Positions 7,953 to 16,689 of a DNA stretch of 64,000 nucleotides are shown here, in pieces. The translations under genes and the position numbers were made by a program. Within the stretch, counting starts at the first letter, position 1, and each line of letters opens with the position of its first letter. This DNA comes from Flagellimonas sp. CMM7 (GTDB lineage: Bacteria > Bacteroidota > Bacteroidia > Flavobacteriales > Flavobacteriaceae), in the NCBI RefSeq assembly GCF_021390195.1, contig NZ_CP090003.1, forward strand, positions 1,166,001-1,230,000. The letters are read 5' to 3'. Below the pieces are notes generated by a model. The model was given only the letters and a program-made list of their open reading frames with translations. It was not told where the DNA came from and did no database searches.

Positions 7953-9800
7953 TTACATATCTACTTTACTGATGATGCCCACCAAATTGGAGCCTACGCA
8001 AACAGGTAAACAACCAATTTGATAATCATCCATTAACTTTTTTGCGGTTTCTATTTTAGTTCTTGGTTGCACCGTCACCACTTTTTTAATCATAAGGTCA
8101 GAAACCCTGGAATTTCTTTTTTTTTGGTTCTTGTCCAAGCCCTCAATATGACTCCAAGTTAAAAGGCCTGCCAATTCTCCTTTTTCATTTTCAACAGGGA
8201 TATGATGAATATTGTTCCATTGCATTATGGACATGGCCAAATTGACATAATCATCCTCATAAAGCTTCATGAGTTTTGTGGACATAATTTGCCCCACCCA
8301 TTGAAAGGTCTCTTTTGGTTTGATTGCTTCTTTTACAGATGGCCATGTATGTACTGGTTTGTTGGATTGTTGATTGGCATACATGGCTTTTGTCAACTCC
8401 ACCAAAACACTGTCCAGCTTCATTTGTTTTCTTAAACCTCTAAAGTTTTCAACTTGCCATTCTGCTCCAGTTCCTTTCTTAGTTCTAGCCTCTATTATTC
8501 CAAGCAATCTGTTAATATCCTTAACCTCAACATTATGTTTTTTTAAACCTTCATATGCGATTGGCAGGAATTCATTAATAATCAACTTTTTAAGAGTTGT
8601 CGGCTTTCCTAACCAAGAAAGTACAGTTTGTCTGCCCGTTCTCGCAGATTTAATAAAATTCAGTTTTGCCTCTTCAAAATCCATAAAACTGGATATATCA
8701 TCAAACTTTTTGGGCCTTCCTGCCATGAGACCTACCCAAAATGCGAAATTGGCAATTTCATCTATCACAGTAGGGCCTGAAGGAATATATCTATTTTCAA
8801 TACGTAGATGGGGTTTTCCATTACCAACCCCATAACAAGGGCGGTTCCAGCGATACACTGTTCCGTTGAAAAGGTTTAATGCCTCTAATTTTGGGATAGT
8901 GCCATTTTCAAAAGCCTGCAATGAGTTTTTTTCTATAGGTTTTGTCAATATTATACGATGACTGGAAATATCTTCCTTAAAGATTTCCGTTACAGAATCT
9001 TTCTGCCAATGGCTACCAAAACCTACTCTAGCAACTTGCTCCTTTAATGCATAACTCCATTTTCTGGTATCTAAACTTTGTTGAAACAGCGCTATGCGAG
9101 TCTCCTTCCATAATTCCCTGCCCATTAAGAGCGGAGAATTACAACAAATCCCCAAGACTGGTCCAGCAATGGCCTGGGACCAGTTATAACTCTTGATAAA
9201 ATCATTGGGAGGAATCTGCAAATGAAGTTGAAAACTGGTATTACAAGCTTCAAAAAGTACAGAATCATGACGAAGCGTCAATTCATCCACTCCCCTTATT
9301 TTAAGAGAAAAATGGTCTCCTCTGCAAGATTTTAAAACTTCATTGAGTTTATAATATCGTGGAATAGGGGTCATAAAATCTATTCCTAATTCATTTTTGC
9401 TAATGGTTGGCAGGATTCCTGTTAACAGGATATTTGTTCCAAGTTCATTTGCTTTGGTTTTTGCTTTGTTGAGCAATGTTCTTAGCTGTTCTTCAACTCT
9501 CGAAAAACAATCATTCTTCAGTTCAAATGGATCCAAGTTTATTTCAAGATTATAGCTCGCCAATTCTGTTGTAAAATGGGAATCGTCAACACTTTCCAAT
9601 ACATCAAGAGATTTTCCGGAAGGCCTAAACTCATCGTCCATTAAACACATTTCCTGTTCCGCACCTATTCTTACAATGCCATCCTCAATCAAATCTTGCT
9701 CCAGAAGTAATTCCAGAGCTTTAATGTCATTAAGCAAATGTTGCACAAATGCTTTACGTTCTGCCTGATCAAACTTGCTTTTGGCAATATGCTCTCCCAT
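7953..9800 (-). CDS. GCS2-family carboxylate-amine ligase fused to a CBS pair
   Basis: A 615-residue protein. The N-terminal part of about 450 residues belongs to the glutamate-cysteine ligase family 2 (YbdK type), which joins a carboxylate to an amine using ATP; RIGAEQEMCLMDD near 43-55 is the conserved glutamate motif. The C-terminus holds two CBS modules: about 490-550 (IMSTKLMKLYEDDYVNLAM) and about 560-615 (VSDLMIKKVVTVQPRTKIET), ending at ISKVDM. CBS pairs bind adenine nucleotides, so the ligase is probably regulated by energy state. This fusion is unusual for the family. An FNR-type promoter at 9830-9872 precedes it and an AspA/AstE-like gene follows one base downstream. Confidence 0.88.
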   Translation of the reverse strand: MGEHIAKSKFDQAERKAFVQHLLNDIKALELLLEQDLIEDGIVRIGAEQEMCLMDDEFRPSGKSLDVLESVDDSHFTTELASYNLEINLDPFELKNDCFSRVEEQLRTLLNKAKTKANELGTNILLTGILPTISKNELGIDFMTPIPRYYKLNEVLKSCRGDHFSLKIRGVDELTLRHDSVLFEACNTSFQLHLQIPPNDFIKSYNWSQAIAGPVLGICCNSPLLMGRELWKETRIALFQQSLDTRKWSYALKEQVARVGFGSHWQKDSVTEIFKEDISSHRIILTKPIEKNSLQAFENGTIPKLEALNLFNGTVYRWNRPCYGVGNGKPHLRIENRYIPSGPTVIDEIANFAFWVGLMAGRPKKFDDISSFMDFEEAKLNFIKSARTGRQTVLSWLGKPTTLKKLIINEFLPIAYEGLKKHNVEVKDINRLLGIIEARTKKGTGAEWQVENFRGLRKQMKLDSVLVELTKAMYANQQSNKPVHTWPSVKEAIKPKETFQWVGQIMSTKLMKLYEDDYVNLAMSIMQWNNIHHIPVENEKGELAGLLTWSHIEGLDKNQKKRNSRVSDLMIKKVVTVQPRTKIETAKKLMDDYQIGCLPVCVGSNLVGIISKVDM

Positions 9801-9829
9801 GTTTAAGAACTAGATGTTTTAGTATGAAA

Positions 9830-9872
9830 TAAAACTACGAAGTGCCTAAAACTTAAAATATGATACTTGTCA
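9830..9872 (-). promoter_or_regulatory. FNR-type box and -7 element for the GCS2-AspA unit
   Basis: The box at 9861-9872 reads TGATACTTGTCA on the plus strand. Toward the GCS2 gene, 23 bp lead to TAGTTTTA (9837 to 9830). The same -7 sequence occurs at the ccoS promoter at the same distance. The spacer contains no TTTG. Confidence 0.78.
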
Positions 9873-9894
9873 TATGCAAGATTTGCAGCTATAC

Positions 9895-9937
9895 TGATAA
9901 TTATCATGTTTTTTATTAATGTCCAAGGCTAATTTTG
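9895..9937 (+). promoter_or_regulatory. FNR-type box and -7 element for hemN
   Basis: TGATAATTATCA (9895-9906) is a perfect palindrome. Exactly 23 bp later comes a consensus -7 element TAATTTTG (9930-9937), placing the transcript start near 9941. This decides the hemN start codon, because an ATG at 9919 would lie upstream of the RNA. Confidence 0.85.
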
Positions 9938-9957
9938 ACCTATATCATTATACTGTT

Positions 9958-11316
9958 ATGTGTGAACTTGTTCAAAAATATAACGTACCAGGCCCTCGGT
10001 ACACCAGTTATCCCACTGTTCCTTATTGGGACCTAGAGAGTTTCTCTGGCAAACTTTGGAAGGAAAGCATTTTAAAGGCTTTTCAAGAGAATCCAGAGGA
10101 TGGAATAAGTATATACATTCATCTACCGTTTTGTGAAAGCATGTGCACCTTCTGCGGTTGCCACAAACGAATTACAAAAAGACATGAACTTGAACTGCCT
10201 TACATAAAAACAGTACTTAAAGAGTGGCAGCTGTATTGCGAATTGTTCAGTTCTAAACCAACGATAAAAGAGATACATCTTGGTGGAGGCACCCCTACTT
10301 TTTTCTCCCCTGAGCACCTAAAATTCCTTATAAATGGAATTCTTAGGCATGGAAAAACAGCCGAAAACCCTGAGTTTAGTTTTGAAGGGCATCCAAACAA
10401 CACAACAAAAGCGCACTTGCAGGCTCTTTTTGATGTAGGGTTTAAAAGAGTCTGCTTTGGCGTGCAAGATTATAATGAAACTGTTCAAAAGGCCATTAAC
10501 AGGATACAGCCTTTTGAAAACGTAAAAAAAGTAACGGAATGGGCCAGAGAAATAGGGTATACCTCTGTTGGACATGATATTATTTATGGCCTTCCTTTTC
10601 AAAATATTGATGATGTTAAGGAAACCGTTTTAAAGACCAATAGCCTTAAGCCAGATAGAATTGCCTTTTATAGTTACGCTCATGTTCCTTGGATGAAAGG
10701 AAATGGCCAACGTGGCTATAAGGAAACCGATTTACCTACTTCCCACGAGAAAAAAAGTCAATATGAATTAGGGAAGAGAATGCTTACAGGTTTTGGGTAC
10801 AAAGATGTTGGTATGGATCATTTCGCCCTTGGCACGGACAGTTTACATACTGCTATGGTAAATGGGGCTTTACACCGAAATTTCATGGGCTACACATCAT
10901 CCAAAACAAATCTAATGATAGGCTTAGGAGCCTCAAGCATAGGAGATAGTTGGTACGGGTTTGCACAAAATGTAAAAAGTATAGAAGAGTATGAACATTT
11001 GGTTTCTCATGGCGTTATCCCAATTTTTAGAGGTCATATTTTAACTGAAGAAGATCAGATCATAAGAAAACATATTCTCAATCTTATGTGCCAGTTTGAA
11101 ACAAGTTGGGAATTGGGCGAAACAAGAATAAACGATTTTCAAAAAATTATTGAAAACTTATCTGAACTTGAGTCTGATGGTTTGGTTCAAATAGGAGCAA
11201 ATCAAATTAAAGTGACCAAAAAGGGAAGGCCTTTTATTAGAAATATAAGCATGGCCTTTGACTTAAAATTACATCGAAAAAAACCAGAGACACGTTTGTT
11301 CTCTATGACCGTTTAA
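9958..11316 (+). CDS. hemN: Oxygen-independent coproporphyrinogen III dehydrogenase
   Basis: A radical-SAM enzyme that decarboxylates coproporphyrinogen III to protoporphyrinogen IX without oxygen, needed for haem synthesis under low oxygen. The cluster motif CESMCTFCGC lies at residues 59-68, GGGTPTF binds SAM, and the N-terminal YNVPGPRYTSYPT is a HemN hallmark. The frame is open from an ATG at 9919, but the -7 element at 9930-9937 lies inside that extension, so I chose the ATG at 9958 (452 residues, MCELVQKYNVPG). The haem demand of the cbb3 oxidase explains the location. A tandem usp gene follows after 17 bp. Confidence 0.95.
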   Translation: MCELVQKYNVPGPRYTSYPTVPYWDLESFSGKLWKESILKAFQENPEDGISIYIHLPFCESMCTFCGCHKRITKRHELELPYIKTVLKEWQLYCELFSSKPTIKEIHLGGGTPTFFSPEHLKFLINGILRHGKTAENPEFSFEGHPNNTTKAHLQALFDVGFKRVCFGVQDYNETVQKAINRIQPFENVKKVTEWAREIGYTSVGHDIIYGLPFQNIDDVKETVLKTNSLKPDRIAFYSYAHVPWMKGNGQRGYKETDLPTSHEKKSQYELGKRMLTGFGYKDVGMDHFALGTDSLHTAMVNGALHRNFMGYTSSKTNLMIGLGASSIGDSWYGFAQNVKSIEEYEHLVSHGVIPIFRGHILTEEDQIIRKHILNLMCQFETSWELGETRINDFQKIIENLSELESDGLVQIGANQIKVTKKGRPFIRNISMAFDLKLHRKKPETRLFSMTV

Positions 11317-11333
11317 TCCTTAAATCTAAAAAA

Positions 11334-12155
11334 ATGAAAAGCATCATAGTACCTATAGATTTTTCAGAACAATCAGAAAAAGCCCTAAAAGTAGCGGCAG
11401 ACATTGCAAAGCAGCAAGATGCCGAACTATTCATATTACATATGCTGGAGCTTTCTCCCTCCATCATGAGCGAGTCTGGTTATGTTGCACAAGAACAAGT
11501 GGTGCACTTAATAAAAATGGGAGAACAGCGATTTGTTGATTTTCTGGACAAGCCTTATCTCAAAGGGATAAAAATGACTCCTATTATAAAACATTATAAA
11601 GTTTTTAGTGAGGTAGATGAGATAGCCAGAAAACATAATGCGGATTTAATTGTAATGGGGTCTCATGGTACTGATGGGTTACAAGAGATTTTTATAGGTT
11701 CCAATACAGAACGTGTGGTGCGTAGCTCAGAAATTCCTGTTTTAGTCATTAAAGGTGATATTGAAAAGTTTCAAGCAGATCGATTCGTTTTCGCATGTGA
11801 TTTTAAAGAAGAAAATGTTCCAGCCTTAAAAAAGGCTGTCGAGATTTCAAAACTTTTTAAATCGAAACTACATCCTGTATATATCAATACACCAGGAGAT
11901 GAATTCTTAAGCACGGAAGACACCTATACTAGAATTTCAAAACTTCTGAATATTGCCAAATTAGGACTGGAAGTCGAAATCTACAATGACTATACTGTTG
12001 AAAAGGGAGTTCTAAATTACAGTGAGACTATTGCAGCGGATCTTATTGGAATTCCTACACATGGTAGAAAAGGATTGTCGCACTTTTTTATGGGAAGCAT
12101 TGGTGAGGATATAGCCAACCATTCCAATACCCCGGTAATAACTTTTAAAATTTGA
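11334..12155 (+). CDS. Tandem universal stress protein
   Basis: A 273-residue protein with two UspA domains (about 1-140 and 141-273). Both keep the ATP-binding loop: GSHGTDGLQEIFIGSNTERVV in the first and THGRKGLSHFFMGSIGE in the second. That makes it the best nucleotide-binding candidate of the three Usp proteins here. It starts with MKSIIVPIDFSEQSEKALK, 17 bp after hemN, so it is very likely cotranscribed from the FNR-type hemN promoter. An intrinsic terminator follows at 12196. Confidence 0.93.
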   Translation: MKSIIVPIDFSEQSEKALKVAADIAKQQDAELFILHMLELSPSIMSESGYVAQEQVVHLIKMGEQRFVDFLDKPYLKGIKMTPIIKHYKVFSEVDEIARKHNADLIVMGSHGTDGLQEIFIGSNTERVVRSSEIPVLVIKGDIEKFQADRFVFACDFKEENVPALKKAVEISKLFKSKLHPVYINTPGDEFLSTEDTYTRISKLLNIAKLGLEVEIYNDYTVEKGVLNYSETIAADLIGIPTHGRKGLSHFFMGSIGEDIANHSNTPVITFKI

Positions 12156-12195
12156 TTGATTGCATTTTTTGATTTGTTTTTTTATGCAATTAAAG

Positions 12196-12232
12196 AAGAA
12201 AGGGAAACTGTTGATAGCTTCCCTTTCTTTTT
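12196..12232. terminator. Intrinsic terminator between convergent units
   Basis: AAGAAAGGGAA (12196-12206) pairs perfectly with TTCCCTTTCTT (12219-12229) around a 12-base loop and runs into five T residues. The A-rich left arm lets it serve the minus-strand cco operon tail as well as the hemN-usp transcript. Confidence 0.88.
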
Positions 12233-12237
12233 ACATT

Positions 12238-12735
12238 TTACTTTTTAGCCTTTTTAATTAGTTTATGGGCCCAATCGTAATGGCTTGATAAAACTCCAAT
12301 AATATAAGCTCCCATTGCGTTGTTTCCCGTCCATCCGTAATATTTGCGTACAAACAATTCTTCATTGGAATGACTAACCACTAAGTTCGTTACTTTGGCA
12401 TGAGAGGTATTGAATCTTTCCCTCACCTTATCCAAATCTAAACTCATATACTTTTCATGGATTTTCTTATTCAAGGCAGGTAGTGTACGCCAATTATACC
12501 CTTCCGCAGGAATACTGGGCTTCTCTCCTTTCATTCCCACCTCATACCAATTCAAAAACATTAAATGCCAATGATGCAGATGTCCCAAAACGTCTCTAAT
12601 ATTTCTGTTCATTGTACCTTTGGGAAAATCTTTCTCTTGTTCTGTCTTGGAAAAAGAGTCAATAAAATTGTTCAGTTTTTGGTAATTGGCAAGGCTCACC
12701 TCCAATAACGCTTCTTTTGTCTTAGGTCTTGGCAT
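12238..12735 (-). CDS. ClbS/DfsB-family (DUF1706) four-helix protein
   Basis: A 165-residue cytoplasmic protein beginning MPRPKTKEALLEVSLANYQKL, the characteristic opening of the ClbS/DfsB family, a DinB-like four-helix bundle. Named members protect against colibactin or help sulfur-related reactions, but most are uncharacterised. HLHHWHLMFLNWY and SHYDWAHKLI give the His positions expected near the bundle's metal or active site. It is the last gene of the minus-strand run that starts with ccoS, 11 bp after the CoA-transferase, and ends against the terminator at 12196. A role in the oxidase is not evident. Confidence 0.82.
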   Translation of the reverse strand: MPRPKTKEALLEVSLANYQKLNNFIDSFSKTEQEKDFPKGTMNRNIRDVLGHLHHWHLMFLNWYEVGMKGEKPSIPAEGYNWRTLPALNKKIHEKYMSLDLDKVRERFNTSHAKVTNLVVSHSNEELFVRKYYGWTGNNAMGAYIIGVLSSHYDWAHKLIKKAKK

Positions 12736-12746
12736 TTTACATTACT

Positions 12747-14021
12747 TTATCCACGTCCATTAAATCTTTCATATGCAGCCCTTTCCAAGACTTCTTGATG
12801 GTCCGGGTGAGCAATTGAAATTAGCGCCCGGGCGCGCTGCTGTAAATTTTTCCCATAAAGATTCACCACCCCATGCTCTGTAGCAACATGATGGATATGG
12901 GCTCTAGTGGTAGTTACGCCTGCACCTTCTTTCAAGAAAGGAACAATTTTAGAAGTTCCTTTTTTAGTTGCCGATGACATGGCAAAAATGGGCTTACCCC
13001 CATCTGAAAGGGAGGCTCCTCTAATGAAATCCATCTGACCTCCTACTCCAGAAAATTGATAGCTACCAATGGTGTCAGCACATACTTGTCCGGTCAAATC
13101 AATCTCAATGGCACTATTTATAGCAGTCACTTTTGGATTCCTCCTTATCCTGGCGGTATCATTTGTATATCCAGAATCCCTAAAATCACATATGGGATTG
13201 TCATCAATAAAATCATATAGTTTTCTAGAGCCTACGGCAAAACAACTTACAATCTTTCCATTCTTCACTACTTTTTCCTCCCCGGTAATCACGCCACTTT
13301 CAATCAGTGGCAGTACACCATCAGAAAACATCTCAGTATGAATACCCAAACGTTTATGGTTGTTCAAATTATCAAGTACAGCATTGGGAATGTTGCCGAT
13401 GCCCATTTGTAATGTGGCGCCATTTTCAATTAAAGAGGCCACATTAGCTCCTATCTTATGTTCTAGATCTGAAATAACCCCTGCTTCATGTTCATGAATA
13501 GGTCTATTTACTTCAGTAGCGTATTCAATTTGATCAATATGTATTATTCCTGTCCCATGCGTTCTTGGAACAAAGGGGTTGATCTGGGCAATAATCTTTT
13601 TCGCGGTTCTAATGGCAGGTAGGGCAACATCCACAGAAACTCCAAGAGAACAATATCCATGTTTATCTGGGCTTGAGACTTGAACAATGGCAACATCCAA
13701 TGGCAAAATGTTTCTTTTGAACAACCATGGAATCTCACTTAAAAATATAGGAATGTATCCAGCATCAGGTGTATTTACACTTTTCCTTACATTCCCTCCC
13801 ACAAAGCAAGAATTCAAAGTAAAGGCTTTGGTATATGGTTCTTGGGTGTATTTGGCATCCCCTTCTGTATGAATTGAAATAACTTCAACATCATTTAACT
13901 CTTTATAGCGCTCACATAGCGCATTAATAAGTTCATTGGGGGTCATGGCCGCCCCTTGTAAAAAGACACGGTCACCTGATTTAACCACATTTACTACTTC
14001 TTCTGCTGATGTTATTTTCAC
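12747..14021 (-). CDS. Acetyl-CoA hydrolase/transferase family protein
   Basis: A 424-residue enzyme of the family of acetyl-CoA:succinate or 4-hydroxybutyrate CoA-transferases. GIGNIPNAVL (around 206-215) is the CoA-binding glycine loop and HTEMFSDGVLPL around 230-241 carries the expected catalytic glutamate. Full family length. It lies 10 bp after the SafE-like gene at the tail of the cbb3 operon. Cotranscription with a microaerobic oxidase suggests a role in acetate overflow or acetate reuse when oxygen is short, which is inference. Succinyl-CoA:acetate transferase and plain acetyl-CoA hydrolase cannot be separated here. Confidence 0.88.
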   Translation of the reverse strand: MKITSAEEVVNVVKSGDRVFLQGAAMTPNELINALCERYKELNDVEVISIHTEGDAKYTQEPYTKAFTLNSCFVGGNVRKSVNTPDAGYIPIFLSEIPWLFKRNILPLDVAIVQVSSPDKHGYCSLGVSVDVALPAIRTAKKIIAQINPFVPRTHGTGIIHIDQIEYATEVNRPIHEHEAGVISDLEHKIGANVASLIENGATLQMGIGNIPNAVLDNLNNHKRLGIHTEMFSDGVLPLIESGVITGEEKVVKNGKIVSCFAVGSRKLYDFIDDNPICDFRDSGYTNDTARIRRNPKVTAINSAIEIDLTGQVCADTIGSYQFSGVGGQMDFIRGASLSDGGKPIFAMSSATKKGTSKIVPFLKEGAGVTTTRAHIHHVATEHGVVNLYGKNLQQRARALISIAHPDHQEVLERAAYERFNGRG

Positions 14022-14031
14022 TTATAATTAT

Positions 14032-14742
14032 TTATGGTTGATGACATTCTATAGTTGCTGATACTGTATCAGCCGGAGCTGCTTTGGGTGAAACATAAGG
14101 AATTCCCAGCCCAAGGCCCCTGACAATAAATAACACTCCTACGAGCATCACAAATACGGGAATCAATTTTTTTATTTTTGATTTGATGGGGTTACTAAAA
14201 AAACCCTTAGAATAAACGACCAAACTCATTAACGGAATGGTTCCTGCACCGAACAAAACCATATATAAACCTCCTTGCAATGGGTTTCCAAAAGCTACAG
14301 CACCCAGCAACGCCATATAAACCAGCCCACAGGGTAGAAATCCATTTAGAAAACCAATGGTTAAAAACGCATCTGGAGTTTTCTTTTTAAGTTCTTCACC
14401 AAGTTTTGATTTCACTTTTCCCAAAACAGCGTATATGGGTTTTGAAAGACTGTATTGATTAAAGTATTTACCTGGAACAATCACCAAAAGAATCATGACC
14501 ACTCCTACACCAATGGACAATTTTTGTTGCATACCAAAAATGGACAGACTCTTACCCAAAAAACCGAAAAGCACTCCGATTATCCCATATGCAAGCAGTC
14601 GACCGGTATGATAAATAAAAAGCTGCGTTGCTTTTTTAACTTCATTATCCCTGTCCAATGGAAGTAAAAAAGCAATGGGTCCGCACATGCCCAAACAGTG
14701 CAAGCTTCCCAAAAACCCCAATACCATTGCGGATAACAACAT
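14032..14742 (-). CDS. SafE/TauE-like membrane protein of the cco cluster
   Basis: A 236-residue inner-membrane protein with about six helices. The first helix pair has GSLHCLGMCGP (about 11-21) and the middle has FLPCGLVYMALLG; this Cys-Gly pattern is shared by DsbD-like and SafE/UreH-like proteins. Relatives are commonly encoded beside fixGH/ccoGH and are labelled sulfite exporter TauE/SafE, but a role in metal (copper) delivery to the oxidase fits the position better. It starts 3 bp after ccoH. The C-terminus IECHQP carries an extra Cys-His. Confidence 0.85.
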   Translation of the reverse strand: MLLSAMVLGFLGSLHCLGMCGPIAFLLPLDRDNEVKKATQLFIYHTGRLLAYGIIGVLFGFLGKSLSIFGMQQKLSIGVGVVMILLVIVPGKYFNQYSLSKPIYAVLGKVKSKLGEELKKKTPDAFLTIGFLNGFLPCGLVYMALLGAVAFGNPLQGGLYMVLFGAGTIPLMSLVVYSKGFFSNPIKSKIKKLIPVFVMLVGVLFIVRGLGLGIPYVSPKAAPADTVSATIECHQP

Positions 14743-14745
14743 ATT

Positions 14746-15192
14746 CTAATAGACTAATTTCTCTTTATGTAAAAAAGTTTTACCTTGATATTGCCATTTT
14801 ACAGTAATGTCCCAGCGACCGTCCACCAAGCTATTGTCAGGTATGAGCAAATGTGTTTTGGACAAACTTATAGGAAAGTCAATATCCAAATGCTTGTTAG
14901 ACGGTCTGTAAAGGGACACTATTCCTTTAACTTGTTTAGGGTCGAACCTCTCAGGAAAAAAAATGGTTATTCCCTCTTTAGATTTTACGAATTTTAGTTT
15001 TGCCTCCATCTCCAATGCGGATTTAGATGCATCTATTTCGTTTTGATATGCTAGTTCTTGTTTATAATACTCTTCAGTAACCAAATCATGATTGGCGCTA
15101 TTATCAGTGCTCATTCTTATTACAAAATATAATATGAAACTAATGAATGCTACAAAAGCCAATACTATTCCTGTTCCCCAATTTATTTTCAT
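14746..15192 (-). CDS. ccoH: FixH/CcoH cbb3-oxidase assembly protein
   Basis: A 148-residue protein with one N-terminal membrane helix (about 6-26, TGIVLAFVAFISFILYFVI) and a periplasmic domain. The segment HDLVTEEYYKQELAYQNEID right after the helix is the FixH signature. It is needed for stable assembly of the cbb3 oxidase together with CcoG, CcoI and CcoS. It lies between ccoG (11 bp upstream) and the SafE-like gene. Confidence 0.9.
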   Translation of the reverse strand: MKINWGTGIVLAFVAFISFILYFVIRMSTDNSANHDLVTEEYYKQELAYQNEIDASKSALEMEAKLKFVKSKEGITIFFPERFDPKQVKGIVSLYRPSNKHLDIDFPISLSKTHLLIPDNSLVDGRWDITVKWQYQGKTFLHKEKLVY

Positions 15193-15203
15193 TGTATTAT
15201 GTT

Positions 15204-16613
15204 TTAATGGTAACTTCTTGGTGCCAAAAATTGAGTTGTGGTCGTCTCAATAAGTTTTTCCCCATTATAAACTCCAATTTTCAGCTTATCCTTATCTCCG
15301 GTCAACGCAGAGCTATTGATTTCTATAAACAAAGTTCCTTCAGCAATTTCTTCTGCCGGTACTTTGAAGGCATTCTGGGATACCATTTTAATTCTTCCTT
15401 TATGAGACAATAACTTAAAGCTAACACTATCTACATCTTTAGACGTTTTGTTCACTAATTTATAGGTGTATACATTACTGATATCATTATTTGCCTTTCT
15501 TTCATACAACTGCCCTGGTAACCTCAAAATATTTGCTTCCAGCTCATTTCTTAGGAAAAGCATGCCTATTAAAATACCGGTTAGAACAAATAGCACGGCA
15601 GTATACCCTTTCATTCTGACCGTAAATTTGAATTTCGCTTTTTTGTTTATTTCATCTTCACTTGCGTAACGAATCAATCCTTTAGGTTTTTGAATGCTAT
15701 CCATAATATGATCGCATTCATCAATACATGCCGTACAATTGACGCATTCCAATTGGGTTCCATTACGAATATCTATTCCTGTTGGGCAAACATTTACACA
15801 TTGAAAACAATCTATACAATCTCCATGACCCAAGGCGTCCCTATCCTCATTTTTTCGGAATTTTTTACGTCCGTTATCTCCCTCCCCACGTTTATGATCA
15901 TATGCCACAACGATGGATTTGTTGTCCAAGAGCACTCCTTGAAGTCTTCCATACGGGCAAGCTATAATGCATACTTGTTCACGAAACCATGCAAACACAA
16001 AATAGAAGACCGCAGTAAAAATCAACAATGGTATCATCGTTCCCAAATGTGCCATTGGCCCATCAAAAACATATCTAATCAATTTATCGCTTCCAATTAG
16101 ATAGGCAAGAAAAACATTTGCAATCAAAAAAGAAATGATAAAAAAGATAGTCCATTTCAACACTCTTTTCCTAATCTTTTTACCATTCCAAGGGGATCTG
16201 TCCAATCGCATTTGTGCTCCACGATCACCGTCGATCCAATATTCAATCCTACGAAAGACCATTTCCATGAAAATAGTTTGTGGACACATCCATCCGCAGA
16301 AAATTCGTCCATAAGCAACCGTAAAAAGAGCAACAAAAATTACACCTGCCAACATTGAAACCACAACAAGATGAAAATCTTGTGGCCAGAAAGGAAACCC
16401 AAAGATATTGAACCTTCTTTCCAGTACGTTGAACATTAAAAACTGATTGCCATTTATCTTAATAAAAGGCGAAGCAATTAAAAAGAGTAAGAGTCCATAG
16501 CTTACATATTTTCGGTACTTAAAAAACCGTCCACTTGGCTTTTTAGGAAAAATCCAAGCCCTTTTCCCATCTTCAGCTATCGTTCCTATGGAATCCCTAA
16601 AATTCTCTTCCAT
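15204..16613 (-). CDS. ccoG: FixG/CcoG cbb3-oxidase assembly ferredoxin-like protein
   Basis: A 469-residue membrane iron-sulfur protein; related CcoG proteins reduce copper for delivery to the cbb3 oxidase. In order: helices at about 35-55 and 85-105, GRIFCGWMCPQTIF, two further helices with EQVCIIACPYGRLQ, two [4Fe-4S] motifs CIDCFQCVNVCPTG and CVNCTACIDECD (about 265-305), one more helix, then a C-terminal Ig-like domain. The order matches the family. It is separated from ccoP by 76 bp that contain a hairpin repeat. Confidence 0.95.
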   Translation of the reverse strand: MEENFRDSIGTIAEDGKRAWIFPKKPSGRFFKYRKYVSYGLLLFLIASPFIKINGNQFLMFNVLERRFNIFGFPFWPQDFHLVVVSMLAGVIFVALFTVAYGRIFCGWMCPQTIFMEMVFRRIEYWIDGDRGAQMRLDRSPWNGKKIRKRVLKWTIFFIISFLIANVFLAYLIGSDKLIRYVFDGPMAHLGTMIPLLIFTAVFYFVFAWFREQVCIIACPYGRLQGVLLDNKSIVVAYDHKRGEGDNGRKKFRKNEDRDALGHGDCIDCFQCVNVCPTGIDIRNGTQLECVNCTACIDECDHIMDSIQKPKGLIRYASEDEINKKAKFKFTVRMKGYTAVLFVLTGILIGMLFLRNELEANILRLPGQLYERKANNDISNVYTYKLVNKTSKDVDSVSFKLLSHKGRIKMVSQNAFKVPAEEIAEGTLFIEINSSALTGDKDKLKIGVYNGEKLIETTTTQFLAPRSYH

Positions 16614-16643
16614 TGCAATTTATTATTAGCTCTTATTTGTTCT

Positions 16644-16678
16644 CACCTCTTCTTTCGACTGCACTCGAGATGAAGGTG
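16644..16678. repeat. Imperfect hairpin, REP-like, between ccoP and ccoG
   Basis: CACCT (16644-16648) pairs with AGGTG (16674-16678), and an inner TCGA/TCGA pair encloses the loop. The core TTTCGACTGCACTCGA resembles short intergenic palindromes that I recall being scattered in flavobacterial genomes. I found no second copy in this window. It could stabilise RNA ends between the subunit and assembly genes. Confidence 0.45.
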
Positions 16679-16689
16679 CTACAACTGTA

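Noticed and set aside
8374..8835. A 153-codon plus-strand open frame
   Set aside because: It is antisense to the GCS2-CBS gene and is low in protein-like features.
9919..9957. Upstream start giving HemN 13 extra residues
   Set aside because: The -7 element at 9930-9937 lies inside it, so the RNA would start after this ATG.
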